From DAOVIY01 sp964441595 (GTDB lineage Bacteria > Patescibacteriota > Minisyncoccia > UBA6257), in assembly GCA_964441595.1 (NCBI GenBank), contig CAYTXM010000015.1, positions 1 through 11,763 of the forward strand: a stretch of DNA of 11,763 bases, given 5' to 3'. Below the pieces are notes generated by a model. It saw only the letters and a program-made list of their open reading frames with translations, made no database searches and had not been told where the DNA came from. Positions 1-5,830 of the stretch are shown in pieces; position 1 is the first letter of the stretch, and each line of letters begins with the position of its first letter. The position numbers were made by a program, and so were the translations under genes.

Positions 1-73
1 TTATCACTTTACCTGATTTTCCTTTGTCTTTGCCTTTTTTTATTAAAACTGTATCACCTTTTTTAATATTCAT
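1..73 (-). CDS. rplX: 50S ribosomal protein uL24 (L24), N-terminal fragment
   Basis: This is the first 24 codons of uL24; the gene runs off the left edge of the window. The translation starts MNIKKGDTVLIKKGKDKGKS and continues GKVI. This is the N-terminal KOW motif of uL24 (a basic strand, then the GKDKGK loop), which binds 23S rRNA and helps start 50S assembly. The ATG is at 73-71, nine bases after the rplN stop, which is the usual rplN-rplX order of the spc operon. The fragment is too short for the usual ORF length cut-offs but is unambiguous from motif and position. No Shine-Dalgarno motif precedes it; the upstream bases are almost all A and T. Confidence 0.93.
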   Translation of the reverse strand, partial: MNIKKGDTVLIKKGKDKGKSGKVI

Positions 74-82
74 AAATATAAA

Positions 83-451
83 TTATACTAATTCTGGAGC
101 TAAGCCCGCTATTTTACTATATCCCTTTTCTTTTATTTCGCGTGGTATAGGGCCAAAAATACGATTACCTAAAGGTTCTTTTTTATCATTAATAAGAACT
201 GCGGCGTTTTCATTGAAACGAATATAACTTCCATCTTTTCTTCTAAAGGCTTTCTTCTGTCGCACAATTATAGCCCTCACTACTGCTTTTTTCTTTACCT
301 CTCTTCGGGGCTCAGCTATTTGAACAGAAGCAACAATAAAATCACCTATCTCGGCATACCTTCTTCTCGTTCCGCCTAATACTCGAAAACAGCGAATTAC
401 TTTCGCTCCACTATTATCAATTACTTTTAATATTGTCTGGGGTTGAATCAT
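83..451 (-). CDS. rplN: 50S ribosomal protein uL14 (L14)
   Basis: uL14 binds 23S rRNA at the subunit interface, contacts uL19 and is part of inter-subunit bridges. The product is 122 residues, the family's normal length. It opens with MIQPQTILKVIDNSGAK, the typical uL14 N-terminus, and carries the conserved RRYAEIGDFIVASV strand region and the C-terminal FGPIPREIKEKGYSKIAGLAPE block, so it looks complete and functional. Its ATG lies inside the end of rpsQ: the two genes share 35 bases in different frames, so initiation here must occur while ribosomes are still finishing uS17. The upstream bases AAGAAAGAAG are purine-rich, but they lack a GGAGG core. rplX follows after nine bases. Confidence 0.97.
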   Translation of the reverse strand: MIQPQTILKVIDNSGAKVIRCFRVLGGTRRRYAEIGDFIVASVQIAEPRREVKKKAVVRAIIVRQKKAFRRKDGSYIRFNENAAVLINDKKEPLGNRIFGPIPREIKEKGYSKIAGLAPELV

Positions 452-734
452 CTTCTTTCTTATTATTTGTTTTATTTGTTATTTCTTCTTTATTTTTCAC
501 TTTCCATCTTTTCTCTTTAGATAAAGGCCTTGCCTCTTCAATTATTACTTTATCACCTACATGGCACTCGTTCTTTTCATCATGGACTTTAAAATGTTTA
601 GTGGTTTTATAACGCCTCTTGTATTTTGGGTGTATTTTCAGCCTAGTAACCTTTACTACAATGGTTTTATCCATTTTATCTGATATAACTTCCCCTTTTA
701 ATATCCTTTTCTGTTTTTTAATTTGTTTTTTCAT
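417..734 (-). CDS. rpsQ: 30S ribosomal protein uS17 (S17) with C-terminal tail
   Basis: uS17 is a primary 16S rRNA binder of the 30S body. With the start chosen here (ATG 734-732) it has 105 residues. The OB-fold core runs from about residue 11 (LKGEVISDKMDKTIVV) through KHFKVHDEKNECHVGDKV and EEARPLSKEKRW to about residue 79. About 25 further residues follow, rich in Lys, Asn, Glu and Asp, which the usual 80-90-residue protein lacks. Two in-frame ATGs further upstream (779 and 770) would add 15 or 12 residues and overlap the end of rpmC. The 734 start leaves 25 bases after rpmC and puts the core at the usual distance from the N-terminus, so I prefer it. The 3' end overlaps rplN by 35 bases, so the last ten or so residues are dictated by the uL14 start region read in another frame. 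Confidence 0.92.
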   Translation of the reverse strand: MKKQIKKQKRILKGEVISDKMDKTIVVKVTRLKIHPKYKRRYKTTKHFKVHDEKNECHVGDKVIIEEARPLSKEKRWKVKNKEEITNKTNNKKEDDSTPDNIKSN

Positions 735-759
735 ATCGTTATTATTCAAGGACGTTGTT

Positions 760-954
760 TTAAATTTCATTTTTTTCATTTAAAATAGTTAAAATTCTCG
801 CAATATTCTTTTTTAAAACACGAATCGTACGTACATTTTTAACTTTTCCACTAGCTAAATTAAACCTTAATTCCCGTAACTTCTTTTGGGACTCAGACAG
901 CAATTGATTTAATTCTTCCTCAGGTTTTATTCGTAATTCTTTTGTTTTTACCAT
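760..954 (-). CDS. rpmC: 50S ribosomal protein uL29 (L29)
   Basis: uL29 is a small two-helix protein at the rim of the polypeptide exit tunnel next to uL23, where trigger factor and SRP dock. The 64-residue product has the normal length. It shows the family pattern: an N-terminal KTKELRIKPEEELNQLL helix, the LRELRFNLASGKVKN turn (compare the usual LFNLR.Q.A.G.L.N) and a C-terminal VLKKNIARILTIL helix. It starts with ATG at 954, two bases after the rplP stop, suggesting translational coupling. No SD motif is seen. A longer reading of rpsQ would overlap its last 20 bases. Confidence 0.95.
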   Translation of the reverse strand: MVKTKELRIKPEEELNQLLSESQKKLRELRFNLASGKVKNVRTIRVLKKNIARILTILNEKNEI

Positions 955-956
955 AA

Positions 957-1370
957 TTATTGTTTCCTAATTATTGAGGTTTTAATTGGTAATTTTGAAT
1001 TAGCTAAACGAAAAGCTTCTTTTACTTTTTTATAAGAAATCCCATCTAATTCAAAAAGAATTCTTCCGGGTTTTACTGGAAAGACATAATGATCGACAGA
1101 ACCTTTCCCTTTCCCCATTTTTGTTTCTGCCGCTTTTTTAGTAATCGGTTTATCAGGGAATATTCTCATCCAAATCTTTCCTTCTTTTCGCAAAGAACGA
1201 GCTATCGCCCGATAAGCTGATTCAATCTGCTGAGATGTCAACCATACTTCTTCCATTGCTTTTAATCCAAAACTGCCAAAAGAAAGTTCTACTCCTCTAG
1301 TTTCTACTTGGCGAAATCTCCTTCGACCTTTGTGCGTTTTTCTATGTTTTACTTTCTTTGGCAATAACAT
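957..1370 (-). CDS. rplP: 50S ribosomal protein uL16 (L16)
   Basis: uL16 organises the A-site region and central protuberance of the 50S subunit and is needed late in its assembly. The 137-residue product matches the family length. It has the N-terminal MLLPKKVKHRKTHKGRRR basic stretch, the central KIWMRIFPDKPITKK motif, KMGKGKGSVDHYV and the C-terminal AFRLANSKLPIKT helix. The residue just before MGKGKG, which is Arg81 in E. coli and is hydroxylated there by RoxA/YcfD, is a lysine here (residue 84). That modification is therefore not expected in the same form. The gene lies between rpsC (15 bases) and rpmC (2 bases). The start is a plain ATG with no SD motif. Confidence 0.97.
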   Translation of the reverse strand: MLLPKKVKHRKTHKGRRRFRQVETRGVELSFGSFGLKAMEEVWLTSQQIESAYRAIARSLRKEGKIWMRIFPDKPITKKAAETKMGKGKGSVDHYVFPVKPGRILFELDGISYKKVKEAFRLANSKLPIKTSIIRKQ

Positions 1371-1385
1371 GACTATATAAAATTT

Positions 1386-2039
1386 TTAATGACTTGATTC
1401 AGAATTAAGAAATTTTTCCCCTTTATAAATCCATACCTTTATTCCTATTGTTCCATAAGTACAACGCGCTTCAGTAAAACCATAATCAATATCCGCTCTA
1501 ATAGTTGATAAAGGCAATTTTCCTTCTTTTAACCATTCATTACGAGCAATCTCTGTTCCGTCTAATCTACCTGAAAGCATAATTTTCACGCCCAAAACCT
1601 CTTTGCGCTGTATTACTTTTGTTATATATTGCTTTAGAACTCTTCTATATGGCATCCTTTTTTCTATATCTTCGGCAATGCTTTGGGCTACAATCTCCCC
1701 AGATATTTCCGGATGTTTAACTTCTTCAATTGAAATATCAATATGCGATTTGGTTTTTAATAATTTTGCTAATCCTTTCTGAAGATCTTCTATGCCTTTA
1801 CCTTGTCGGCCAATCAATAATCCAGGACGGGCAGTTTTAATAATAATCTTAACATCATCAGCCCTTCTTTCGATATCCACGCTTTCTATTCTACATGCTT
1901 TGGCTTTTTTATAAATAAATTCACGAATTTTATAATCCTGCTCTAAAAATTTTGGAGATTCTTTCAAGGTAAACCAACGGGAATGCCACCGTTTATTAAT
2001 ACCTATTCTAAAAGATTTTGGATGAATTTTTTGACCCAT
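1386..2039 (-). CDS. rpsC: 30S ribosomal protein uS3 (S3)
   Basis: uS3 lies on the 30S head at the mRNA entry tunnel and contributes to mRNA unwinding with uS4 and uS5. The 217-residue product has the complete two-domain architecture. The N-terminus MGQKIHPKSFRIGI is followed by a type-II KH domain with the GRQG loop at residues 77-80 (LLIGRQGKGIEDL). The C-terminal domain contains ISGEIVAQSIAEDIEKRMPYRR, GVKIMLSGRLDGTEIAR and DYGFTEARCTYGTIGIKVWI. All usual signature blocks are present and there is no long tail after the KVWIYKGE block. The gene starts six bases after the rplV stop in the canonical rplV-rpsC-rplP order. Confidence 0.97.
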   Translation of the reverse strand: MGQKIHPKSFRIGINKRWHSRWFTLKESPKFLEQDYKIREFIYKKAKACRIESVDIERRADDVKIIIKTARPGLLIGRQGKGIEDLQKGLAKLLKTKSHIDISIEEVKHPEISGEIVAQSIAEDIEKRMPYRRVLKQYITKVIQRKEVLGVKIMLSGRLDGTEIARNEWLKEGKLPLSTIRADIDYGFTEARCTYGTIGIKVWIYKGEKFLNSESSH

Positions 2040-2045
2040 AAATAT

Positions 2046-2558
2046 TTAAATTGCTTTACGACGAAATATCTTTTGTTTTTGAGCGGATCTTTTTATTACT
2101 TTTTCTTCTTTTTTGAACTCTGGTTTTTTTACAAAAGCAGGACTCTTTACTTGAACTTTTTTCTTTTCTACCTCCTCCTTATGCTTAATATCTTTAACGC
2201 CTTTTTTTGTTTTTAATTCTGTTTCTTTTATTTCCTTCAATGTAAGAGAAATATGGGAAGTTCTTTTTCTTATTGGATAAGCTGCCCCACGCGCTCTAGG
2301 ACGCCACCTCTTTAAAGCCGGCCCTTCATCTACTCTAATAGCCCTAACAAAAAGATTATCTTTATCTAAATTAAAATTATTTTCAGCATTTGCTATAGCA
2401 GATTTTAATAATTTTAACAAAGGTTTGCTGCTTTTCTTGGGTATATGGAGCAAATTAGCTTCTGCACTTTTAACAGATAGCCCTTTTATTAAATTGGTAA
2501 GTAATCGAACTTTCCGAGGGCTAATTCTTAAATATTTTAGAGAGGCTTTAACTTCCAT
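2046..2558 (-). CDS. rplV: 50S ribosomal protein uL22 (L22) with long basic C-terminal tail
   Basis: uL22 contacts all 23S rRNA domains; its beta-hairpin lines the nascent-peptide tunnel and its globular part lies near the exit. Residues 1-110 form the normal protein: LKYLRISPRKVRLL near the start, AIANAENNFNLD in the middle, and the hairpin RWRPRARGAAYPIRKRTSHI (residues 84-103). About 60 residues follow (111-170) in a low-complexity Lys/Glu segment (KEEVEKKKVQVK, FKKEEKVIKRSAQKQK) that the usual roughly 110-residue uL22 lacks. The tail ends in RRKAI. It is in frame with the core and is followed by a normal stop six bases before rpsC, so it is unlikely to be a frameshift. It probably lies on the solvent side near the exit port, which is inference. 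Confidence 0.95.
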   Translation of the reverse strand: MEVKASLKYLRISPRKVRLLTNLIKGLSVKSAEANLLHIPKKSSKPLLKLLKSAIANAENNFNLDKDNLFVRAIRVDEGPALKRWRPRARGAAYPIRKRTSHISLTLKEIKETELKTKKGVKDIKHKEEVEKKKVQVKSPAFVKKPEFKKEEKVIKRSAQKQKIFRRKAI

Positions 2559-2577
2559 AATTTATTCTACTAAATAT

Positions 2578-2907
2578 TTATTTTTTTTCACTTTTTTCAG
2601 GCGTTGATGTTTTTTCTGAAACTCTTGCTTTTGCTTCTAATTCTTTTTGCATTTTTCCACCATGCCTAAAAAACTTTCTTGTTATGGAGAATTCCCCCAA
2701 GTGATGTCCGACCATTTCTTCTCTCGTCTCTACCTGAATAAAATCCTTGCCATTATGCACTGCAAAAACAAAGCCGACCATTTCTGGTGTAATTATTGAA
2801 TCTCTAGACCAAGTTTTAATAGGTGTTTTATCTCCTATCTTTATCTTAGAGAGTTTCTTTAATAGTTTTGGATGAATATATGGACCTTTTTTTAATGAAC
2901 GAGACAT
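2578..2907 (-). CDS. rpsS: 30S ribosomal protein uS19 (S19) with short C-terminal tail
   Basis: uS19 sits on the 30S head, forms a complex with uS13 and contacts the A-site finger of the large subunit. The 109-residue product carries the family signatures MSRSLKKGPYIHPKLLKK, IKTWSRDSIITPEMVG, FAVHNGKDFIQV and EEMVGHHLGEFSITRKF. After about residue 86 it adds roughly 20 residues ending in STPEKSEKK; most bacterial uS19 proteins end near residue 92. The gene is four bases after rplB and 19 bases before rplV. There is no SD motif before the ATG. Confidence 0.96.
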   Translation of the reverse strand: MSRSLKKGPYIHPKLLKKLSKIKIGDKTPIKTWSRDSIITPEMVGFVFAVHNGKDFIQVETREEMVGHHLGEFSITRKFFRHGGKMQKELEAKARVSEKTSTPEKSEKK

Positions 2908-2911
2908 AATA

Positions 2912-3748
2912 TTATTTTTTACGTTTTTTCTTTCTCTTTTTTATAATAAACTTGTTAGAATATTTCTTCTTTTTTCTTGTTTTGACACCACCTGTCACTT
3001 TACCATAGATGCTCTTTGGCCTTTTCGTTCCTCTTTGCGTTCTTCCTTCTCCACCACCATATGGATGATCTACAGGATTCATTGCTGTTCCTCTCACTTT
3101 TGGCCTTCTTCCCATATGGCGCGCTCTGCCCGCTTTTCCAATACTTACCATCCCATGTTCAACATTAGAAAGTTGTCCAATTGACGCATAACAAACATCT
3201 AATATCTTTCTTACTTCTGATGAAGGCATCTTAAGATGGGTATATTTTCCATCTTGAGTTATTACTTGAACAGATGACCCAGCTGATTTTGCTAATTTGC
3301 CTCCTGTCCCAACTCCAGTTTCTATATTATGGATCAAGCTTCCGACTGGAATATTCTTTAATTGCAACCTATTTCCTTTCTTCAGAGGCGTTTTTTCATC
3401 ACAAATAATATTGCCCCCAACCTTCAAGTTATGTGGAGCCAAAATATACCGCCAATCCCCATCCTTATAAGATATCAAAGAAATAAATGCTGAACGATAT
3501 GGATCATATTCTATGGTTTTTACTATTCCTGGAACTCCTTTTTTTTGCTCGCCAAAAATAATCTCCCTATGTAGTTTTTTATGACCACCACCTTTATGCC
3601 GAACAGTTATTCTTCCTTTAGACCTGCCAACATTTCTTTTTATGGAAGAAGTTAATTTTTTAAAAGGTTTTTCCCCGGTTAAGACTGAAAAATCAGAAAC
3701 CGTGTAGTGGCGACGAGCTGGTGTTGTTGGTTTATATCTTTTTATCAT
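2912..3748 (-). CDS. rplB: 50S ribosomal protein uL2 (L2)
   Basis: uL2 is one of the largest primary 23S rRNA binders and is required for subunit association and peptidyl transfer. The 278-residue product is the normal length. The N-terminal OB-fold half contains GRSKGRITVRHKGGGHKK. The C-terminal SH3-like half contains GQLSNVEHGMVSIGKAGR and the hallmark RGTAMNPVDHPYGGGEGR. His228 corresponds to E. coli His229, implicated in peptidyl transferase function, and it is kept. The second His of the bacterial DHPHGGG motif is Tyr here, a position that also varies in other domains of life. The C-terminus is highly basic (KKRKKKRKK). The start ATG overlaps the rplW TGA stop in an ATGA quartet, which implies translational coupling. 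An AGGA lies only two bases upstream of the ATG, too close for a standard SD. Confidence 0.98.
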   Translation of the reverse strand: MIKRYKPTTPARRHYTVSDFSVLTGEKPFKKLTSSIKRNVGRSKGRITVRHKGGGHKKLHREIIFGEQKKGVPGIVKTIEYDPYRSAFISLISYKDGDWRYILAPHNLKVGGNIICDEKTPLKKGNRLQLKNIPVGSLIHNIETGVGTGGKLAKSAGSSVQVITQDGKYTHLKMPSSEVRKILDVCYASIGQLSNVEHGMVSIGKAGRARHMGRRPKVRGTAMNPVDHPYGGGEGRTQRGTKRPKSIYGKVTGGVKTRKKKKYSNKFIIKKRKKKRKK

Positions 3749-4158
3749 ATTCCTAATTCTATTTTTTGGCCTTTCTTTATGGTAACCATCATTTTTTTAT
3801 TCCTTCTGAAATAAGTCTTCTTCTGTCTCCATCTTTTAGCTTTGGCGGGAGTATTGATTACATTAACCTTGGTTACCTCTACATTATAAATATTCTCTAT
3901 AAGTTTCTTTACCTCGTTTTTCGTTGTTTTAGGATTAACTTTAAAAATATATTTATCTTCTTCATCCCTTAAAATAGTAGATTTTTCACTTAAATAAGGA
4001 CTAATCAATAATGCAGAAGAGTCTCCTTCTGAAAATACATTTTCCTTTATTGCAACTTTCTTCTCTTCTACTACTGGAGCTACTGCCTTTTTAGATTTCT
4101 TTTCCTCGATCTTTTTTTCTTCAATCTTCTTTTTTTTAAAAATATTTAAAATACTCAT
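3745..4158 (-). CDS. rplW: 50S ribosomal protein uL23 (L23) with N-terminal Lys/Glu extension
   Basis: uL23 lies at the rim of the peptide exit tunnel and is the docking site for trigger factor and SRP. The core begins near residue 49 (LLISPYLSEKST, matching the family's PhiTEKS motif). It continues through YIFKVNPKTTKNEVKKLIENIYNVEVTKVNV and the basic RNA-binding loop, and ends VTIKKGQKIELGI. The first 48 residues (FKKKKIEEKKIEEKKSKK and on) are a highly charged extension not found in the roughly 95-100-residue family norm. It includes a short KKIEE repeat. The next in-frame ATG lies well inside the core, so the long start at 4158 is best supported. The stop overlaps the rplB start (ATGA). 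rplD lies 13 bases upstream. Confidence 0.94.
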   Translation of the reverse strand: MSILNIFKKKKIEEKKIEEKKSKKAVAPVVEEKKVAIKENVFSEGDSSALLISPYLSEKSTILRDEEDKYIFKVNPKTTKNEVKKLIENIYNVEVTKVNVINTPAKAKRWRQKKTYFRRNKKMMVTIKKGQKIELGI

Positions 4159-4171
4159 AGATTAGATTTCT

Positions 4172-4804
4172 TTACTTGTTCTCTAATGTTGGCAAAATAT
4201 CTTCCGATACAACCAAATATTTATTATTTAATATTTCTATCAAATCAATATTCTCAGCATTCATAATTTTAACATAAGGTAGGTTTTTTGTACTTTTCTT
4301 CAATATATCATTTTTTGAGTCAATTAAAAACAAAACTTTTGGAAATTTCTTTTCTATTTTTAAAAGATTCTTAAAAAACTTATCCATTTGGCTTGTTTTC
4401 TGCTCTTTTAAATTAATGTTCTCAATTATCTTAATTTCCCCATCTCTAAATTTTTGGGAGAGAACCATTTTAATAGCGTCCTTTTTTATCTTTTTATTTA
4501 TCTTCTTTTTTAAATCCCTTTCTTTTATTCTCGGGCCAAATGTTACTCCGCCTCCTTTCCATAAAGGAGAACGAATAGAACCATGCCTTGCTTTTCCTGT
4601 TCCTTTTTGCCTCCATGGTTTTTTGCCTCCACCCCTAACTTCTGACCTATCTTTACTAAAAGCCAATGGTTTTCGTTGATTACTCAAAAGACTTTTATAA
4701 ACCTGATGAATAAGATTATTGTTAATTTTCTTATCAAAAATATCCTCAGATATTTCAATCTTTTTCAATTCTTCCCCTTTGAAATTGTAAATAGGCGTTT
4801 TCAT
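4172..4804 (-). CDS. rplD: 50S ribosomal protein uL4 (L4)
   Basis: uL4 has a globular domain on the 50S surface and a long loop that reaches the nascent-peptide tunnel constriction. In E. coli it also represses its own S10 operon through the leader mRNA. The 210-residue product has the normal length. The tunnel loop is clear at about residues 52-93, with RGGGKKPWRQKGTGKARHGS followed by RSPLWKGGGVTFGP. The rest gives the Rossmann-like globular fold (KFPKVLFLIDSKND, NAENIDLIEILNNKYLVVSED). The sequence is very Lys/Ile-rich, as expected in an AT-rich genome. It starts six bases after rplC with no SD motif. A candidate internal promoter lies within the 3' part of rplC, upstream of this gene. Confidence 0.97.
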   Translation of the reverse strand: MKTPIYNFKGEELKKIEISEDIFDKKINNNLIHQVYKSLLSNQRKPLAFSKDRSEVRGGGKKPWRQKGTGKARHGSIRSPLWKGGGVTFGPRIKERDLKKKINKKIKKDAIKMVLSQKFRDGEIKIIENINLKEQKTSQMDKFFKNLLKIEKKFPKVLFLIDSKNDILKKSTKNLPYVKIMNAENIDLIEILNNKYLVVSEDILPTLENK

Positions 4805-4810
4805 AATCTT

Positions 4811-5410
4811 TTATCCAATGATTTTTATTAATGAACCTTTCCTGCCAGGAATAGCTCCTTTCAAATAAAGAAAATTCTTTTCTGAATCAACTTTTATAAC
4901 TTCTATTTTTTTTAATGTCAACTGATCCTGACCCATTCTACCCGCCATTTTTTTGCCTTTTACCACGCGATGAAGTCCAGTAGATCCAATTGATCCAGGT
5001 GCCCTTAATCTATCTTTCGTTCCATGGCTTGCGGGGGAACCTCTAAATCCATGCCTTTTAACTACGCCCTGAAAACCCTTTCCTTTGCTTTTCCCCATAA
5101 CCATTACTTTATCTCCTTCTTTAAAAATATCTACTTTAATTTCATCACCAATTTTGTAATCAGAAGTTTTTGTCTCGATTTCTGTTAACCAAGCAAATTT
5201 TCCTAAATCCTTTAAGTGTCCGGCTAAAGATTTTGTTTGCTTGTTTTTACGCCCATAACCTATTTGTACAGCTTCATAACCATCTTTATCTTCAGTTTTT
5301 ATTTGTGTAATTTTAACAGGTCCAGCATCTAAAATAGTTACCGGAATAACTTTTCCTTCCTTATCAAAAATCTGAGTCATTTTTAATTTTTCAGCTAATA
5401 TAAATTTCAT
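4811..5410 (-). CDS. rplC: 50S ribosomal protein uL3 (L3)
   Basis: uL3 is an early-assembling 50S protein whose central extension reaches towards the peptidyl transferase centre. I choose ATG 5410, giving 199 residues beginning MKFILAEKLKMTQIF, the usual N-terminus. An in-frame GTG at 5470 would add 20 unrelated residues and would translate through a perfect terminator-like hairpin, so I reject it. Signatures include GKSKGKGFQGVVKRHGFRG, ASHGTKDRLRAPGSIG and VVKGKKMAGRMG. At the position of E. coli Gln150, which PrmB methylates, this protein has Ser143, so that modification is not expected. The gene heads the S10-type block. Its 5' side is an 83-base gap after rpsJ holding the hairpin described separately. 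Confidence 0.96.
   Translation of the reverse strand: MKFILAEKLKMTQIFDKEGKVIPVTILDAGPVKITQIKTEDKDGYEAVQIGYGRKNKQTKSLAGHLKDLGKFAWLTEIETKTSDYKIGDEIKVDIFKEGDKVMVMGKSKGKGFQGVVKRHGFRGSPASHGTKDRLRAPGSIGSTGLHRVVKGKKMAGRMGQDQLTLKKIEVIKVDSEKNFLYLKGAIPGRKGSLIKIIG
4893..4921 (-). promoter_or_regulatory. candidate internal promoter within rplC, ahead of rplD
   Basis: On the minus strand a perfect TTGACA (4921-4916) is followed 17 bases later by TATAAA (4898-4893), five of six matches to TATAAT. It lies in the 3' part of rplC and would give a start near 4886, about 80 bases before rplD. The sequence is also needed to code QLTLKKIEVIK, and A-rich coding DNA produces such matches by chance. I therefore rate this as possible only. 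Confidence 0.3.
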
Positions 5411-5423
5411 AATTTTAACATTG

Positions 5424-5448
5424 AAAAACTGGGCGCCAGCCCAGTTTT
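5424..5448 (-). terminator. perfect terminator-like hairpin between rpsJ and rplC (possible attenuator)
   Basis: Read on the minus strand, AAAACTGGGC, loop TGGC and GCCCAGTTTT form a perfect 10-bp stem with a GC-rich middle, followed by one more T (five T in a row). It is the most GC-rich element of the neighbourhood and has the form of an intrinsic terminator. The A/T arms make it usable on both strands. Only 13 bases separate it from the rplC start, so no promoter fits between them. Transcripts of rplC must therefore pass through it. That makes partial termination, regulated attenuation or mRNA processing/stabilisation more likely than a plain operon end. Confidence 0.7.
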
Positions 5449-5493
5449 CCTCAAGGTTACTAAAGGTCACTGCTCTAGACTAGCTATCCTGTC

Positions 5494-5820
5494 TTACATC
5501 TTTATTTCTATATCTACTCCTGCTGGCAAATCTAAGCTTGTAAGAGCTTCTATAATTTTTTGATTAGGATTAGGAATCTCTATTAATCTTTTATGAATTC
5601 TAATCTCAAACTGCTCCCGAGCGTCCTTTTTAACAAAAGTAGCCCTATTTACTGTATAGCGATGAATCTCGGTTGGCAAAGGAATTGGACCAATAACTTC
5701 ACTACCATATCTCATTACAGTCTCAATAATTTGCTGACAAGAGTTGTCAAGGATCCGATGGTCATAGCCTTTTATCTTAATTCTAATCTTTTGTTGAATC
5801 TCTGTCTTAGAGGTTGGCAC
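5494..5820 (-). CDS. rpsJ: 30S ribosomal protein uS10 (S10)
   Basis: uS10 lies on the 30S head; as NusE it also joins the Nus transcription antitermination complex with NusB. The 108-residue product is complete. It shows QKIRIKIKGYDHRILDNSC, the loop IGPIPLPTEIHRYTVNRATF, the DAREQFEIRIHKRLIEIPN motif and the C-terminal LDLPAGVDIEIKM, which closely follows the usual LP.GVDIEIK ending. The gene follows tuf after ten bases and so is likely part of the tuf transcript. This tuf-rpsJ junction is common where str and S10 operons are joined. An 83-base gap with a hairpin separates it from rplC. There is no SD motif before its ATG. Confidence 0.97.
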   Translation of the reverse strand: MPTSKTEIQQKIRIKIKGYDHRILDNSCQQIIETVMRYGSEVIGPIPLPTEIHRYTVNRATFVKKDAREQFEIRIHKRLIEIPNPNQKIIEALTSLDLPAGVDIEIKM

Positions 5821-5830
5821 AATAAATTTT

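Noticed and set aside
735..779. Longer uS17 reading from ATG 779 or 770
   Set aside because: It overlaps rpmC and adds residues the family does not have. Not fully excluded, since neither start has an SD motif.
1983..2216. Plus-strand open frames over the ribosomal genes (this one and others, for example near 4416, 5593, 8494 and 11499)
   Set aside because: They are antisense shadows of well-conserved minus-strand genes; their translations are Phe/Leu/Ser-rich mirrors of Lys-rich proteins and have no recognisable domains.
3057..3068. Tyr in place of the second His in the uL2 DHPHGGG motif as a possible loss of the catalytic His
   Set aside because: Counting from the C-terminus, the functionally implicated His (E. 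coli His229) is the first one and is present; the second position varies naturally.
5411..5470. Longer uL3 reading starting at a GTG at 5470, adding 20 residues
   Set aside because: The added residues resemble no uL3 N-terminus and would be encoded by the terminator-like hairpin; ATG 5410 gives the standard MKFILAEKLKMTQIF start.
5471..5493. CTAG-containing near-palindrome after rpsJ as a binding site or att site
   Set aside because: Only nine bases are symmetric and there is no partner copy in the window; there is no sign of integration.
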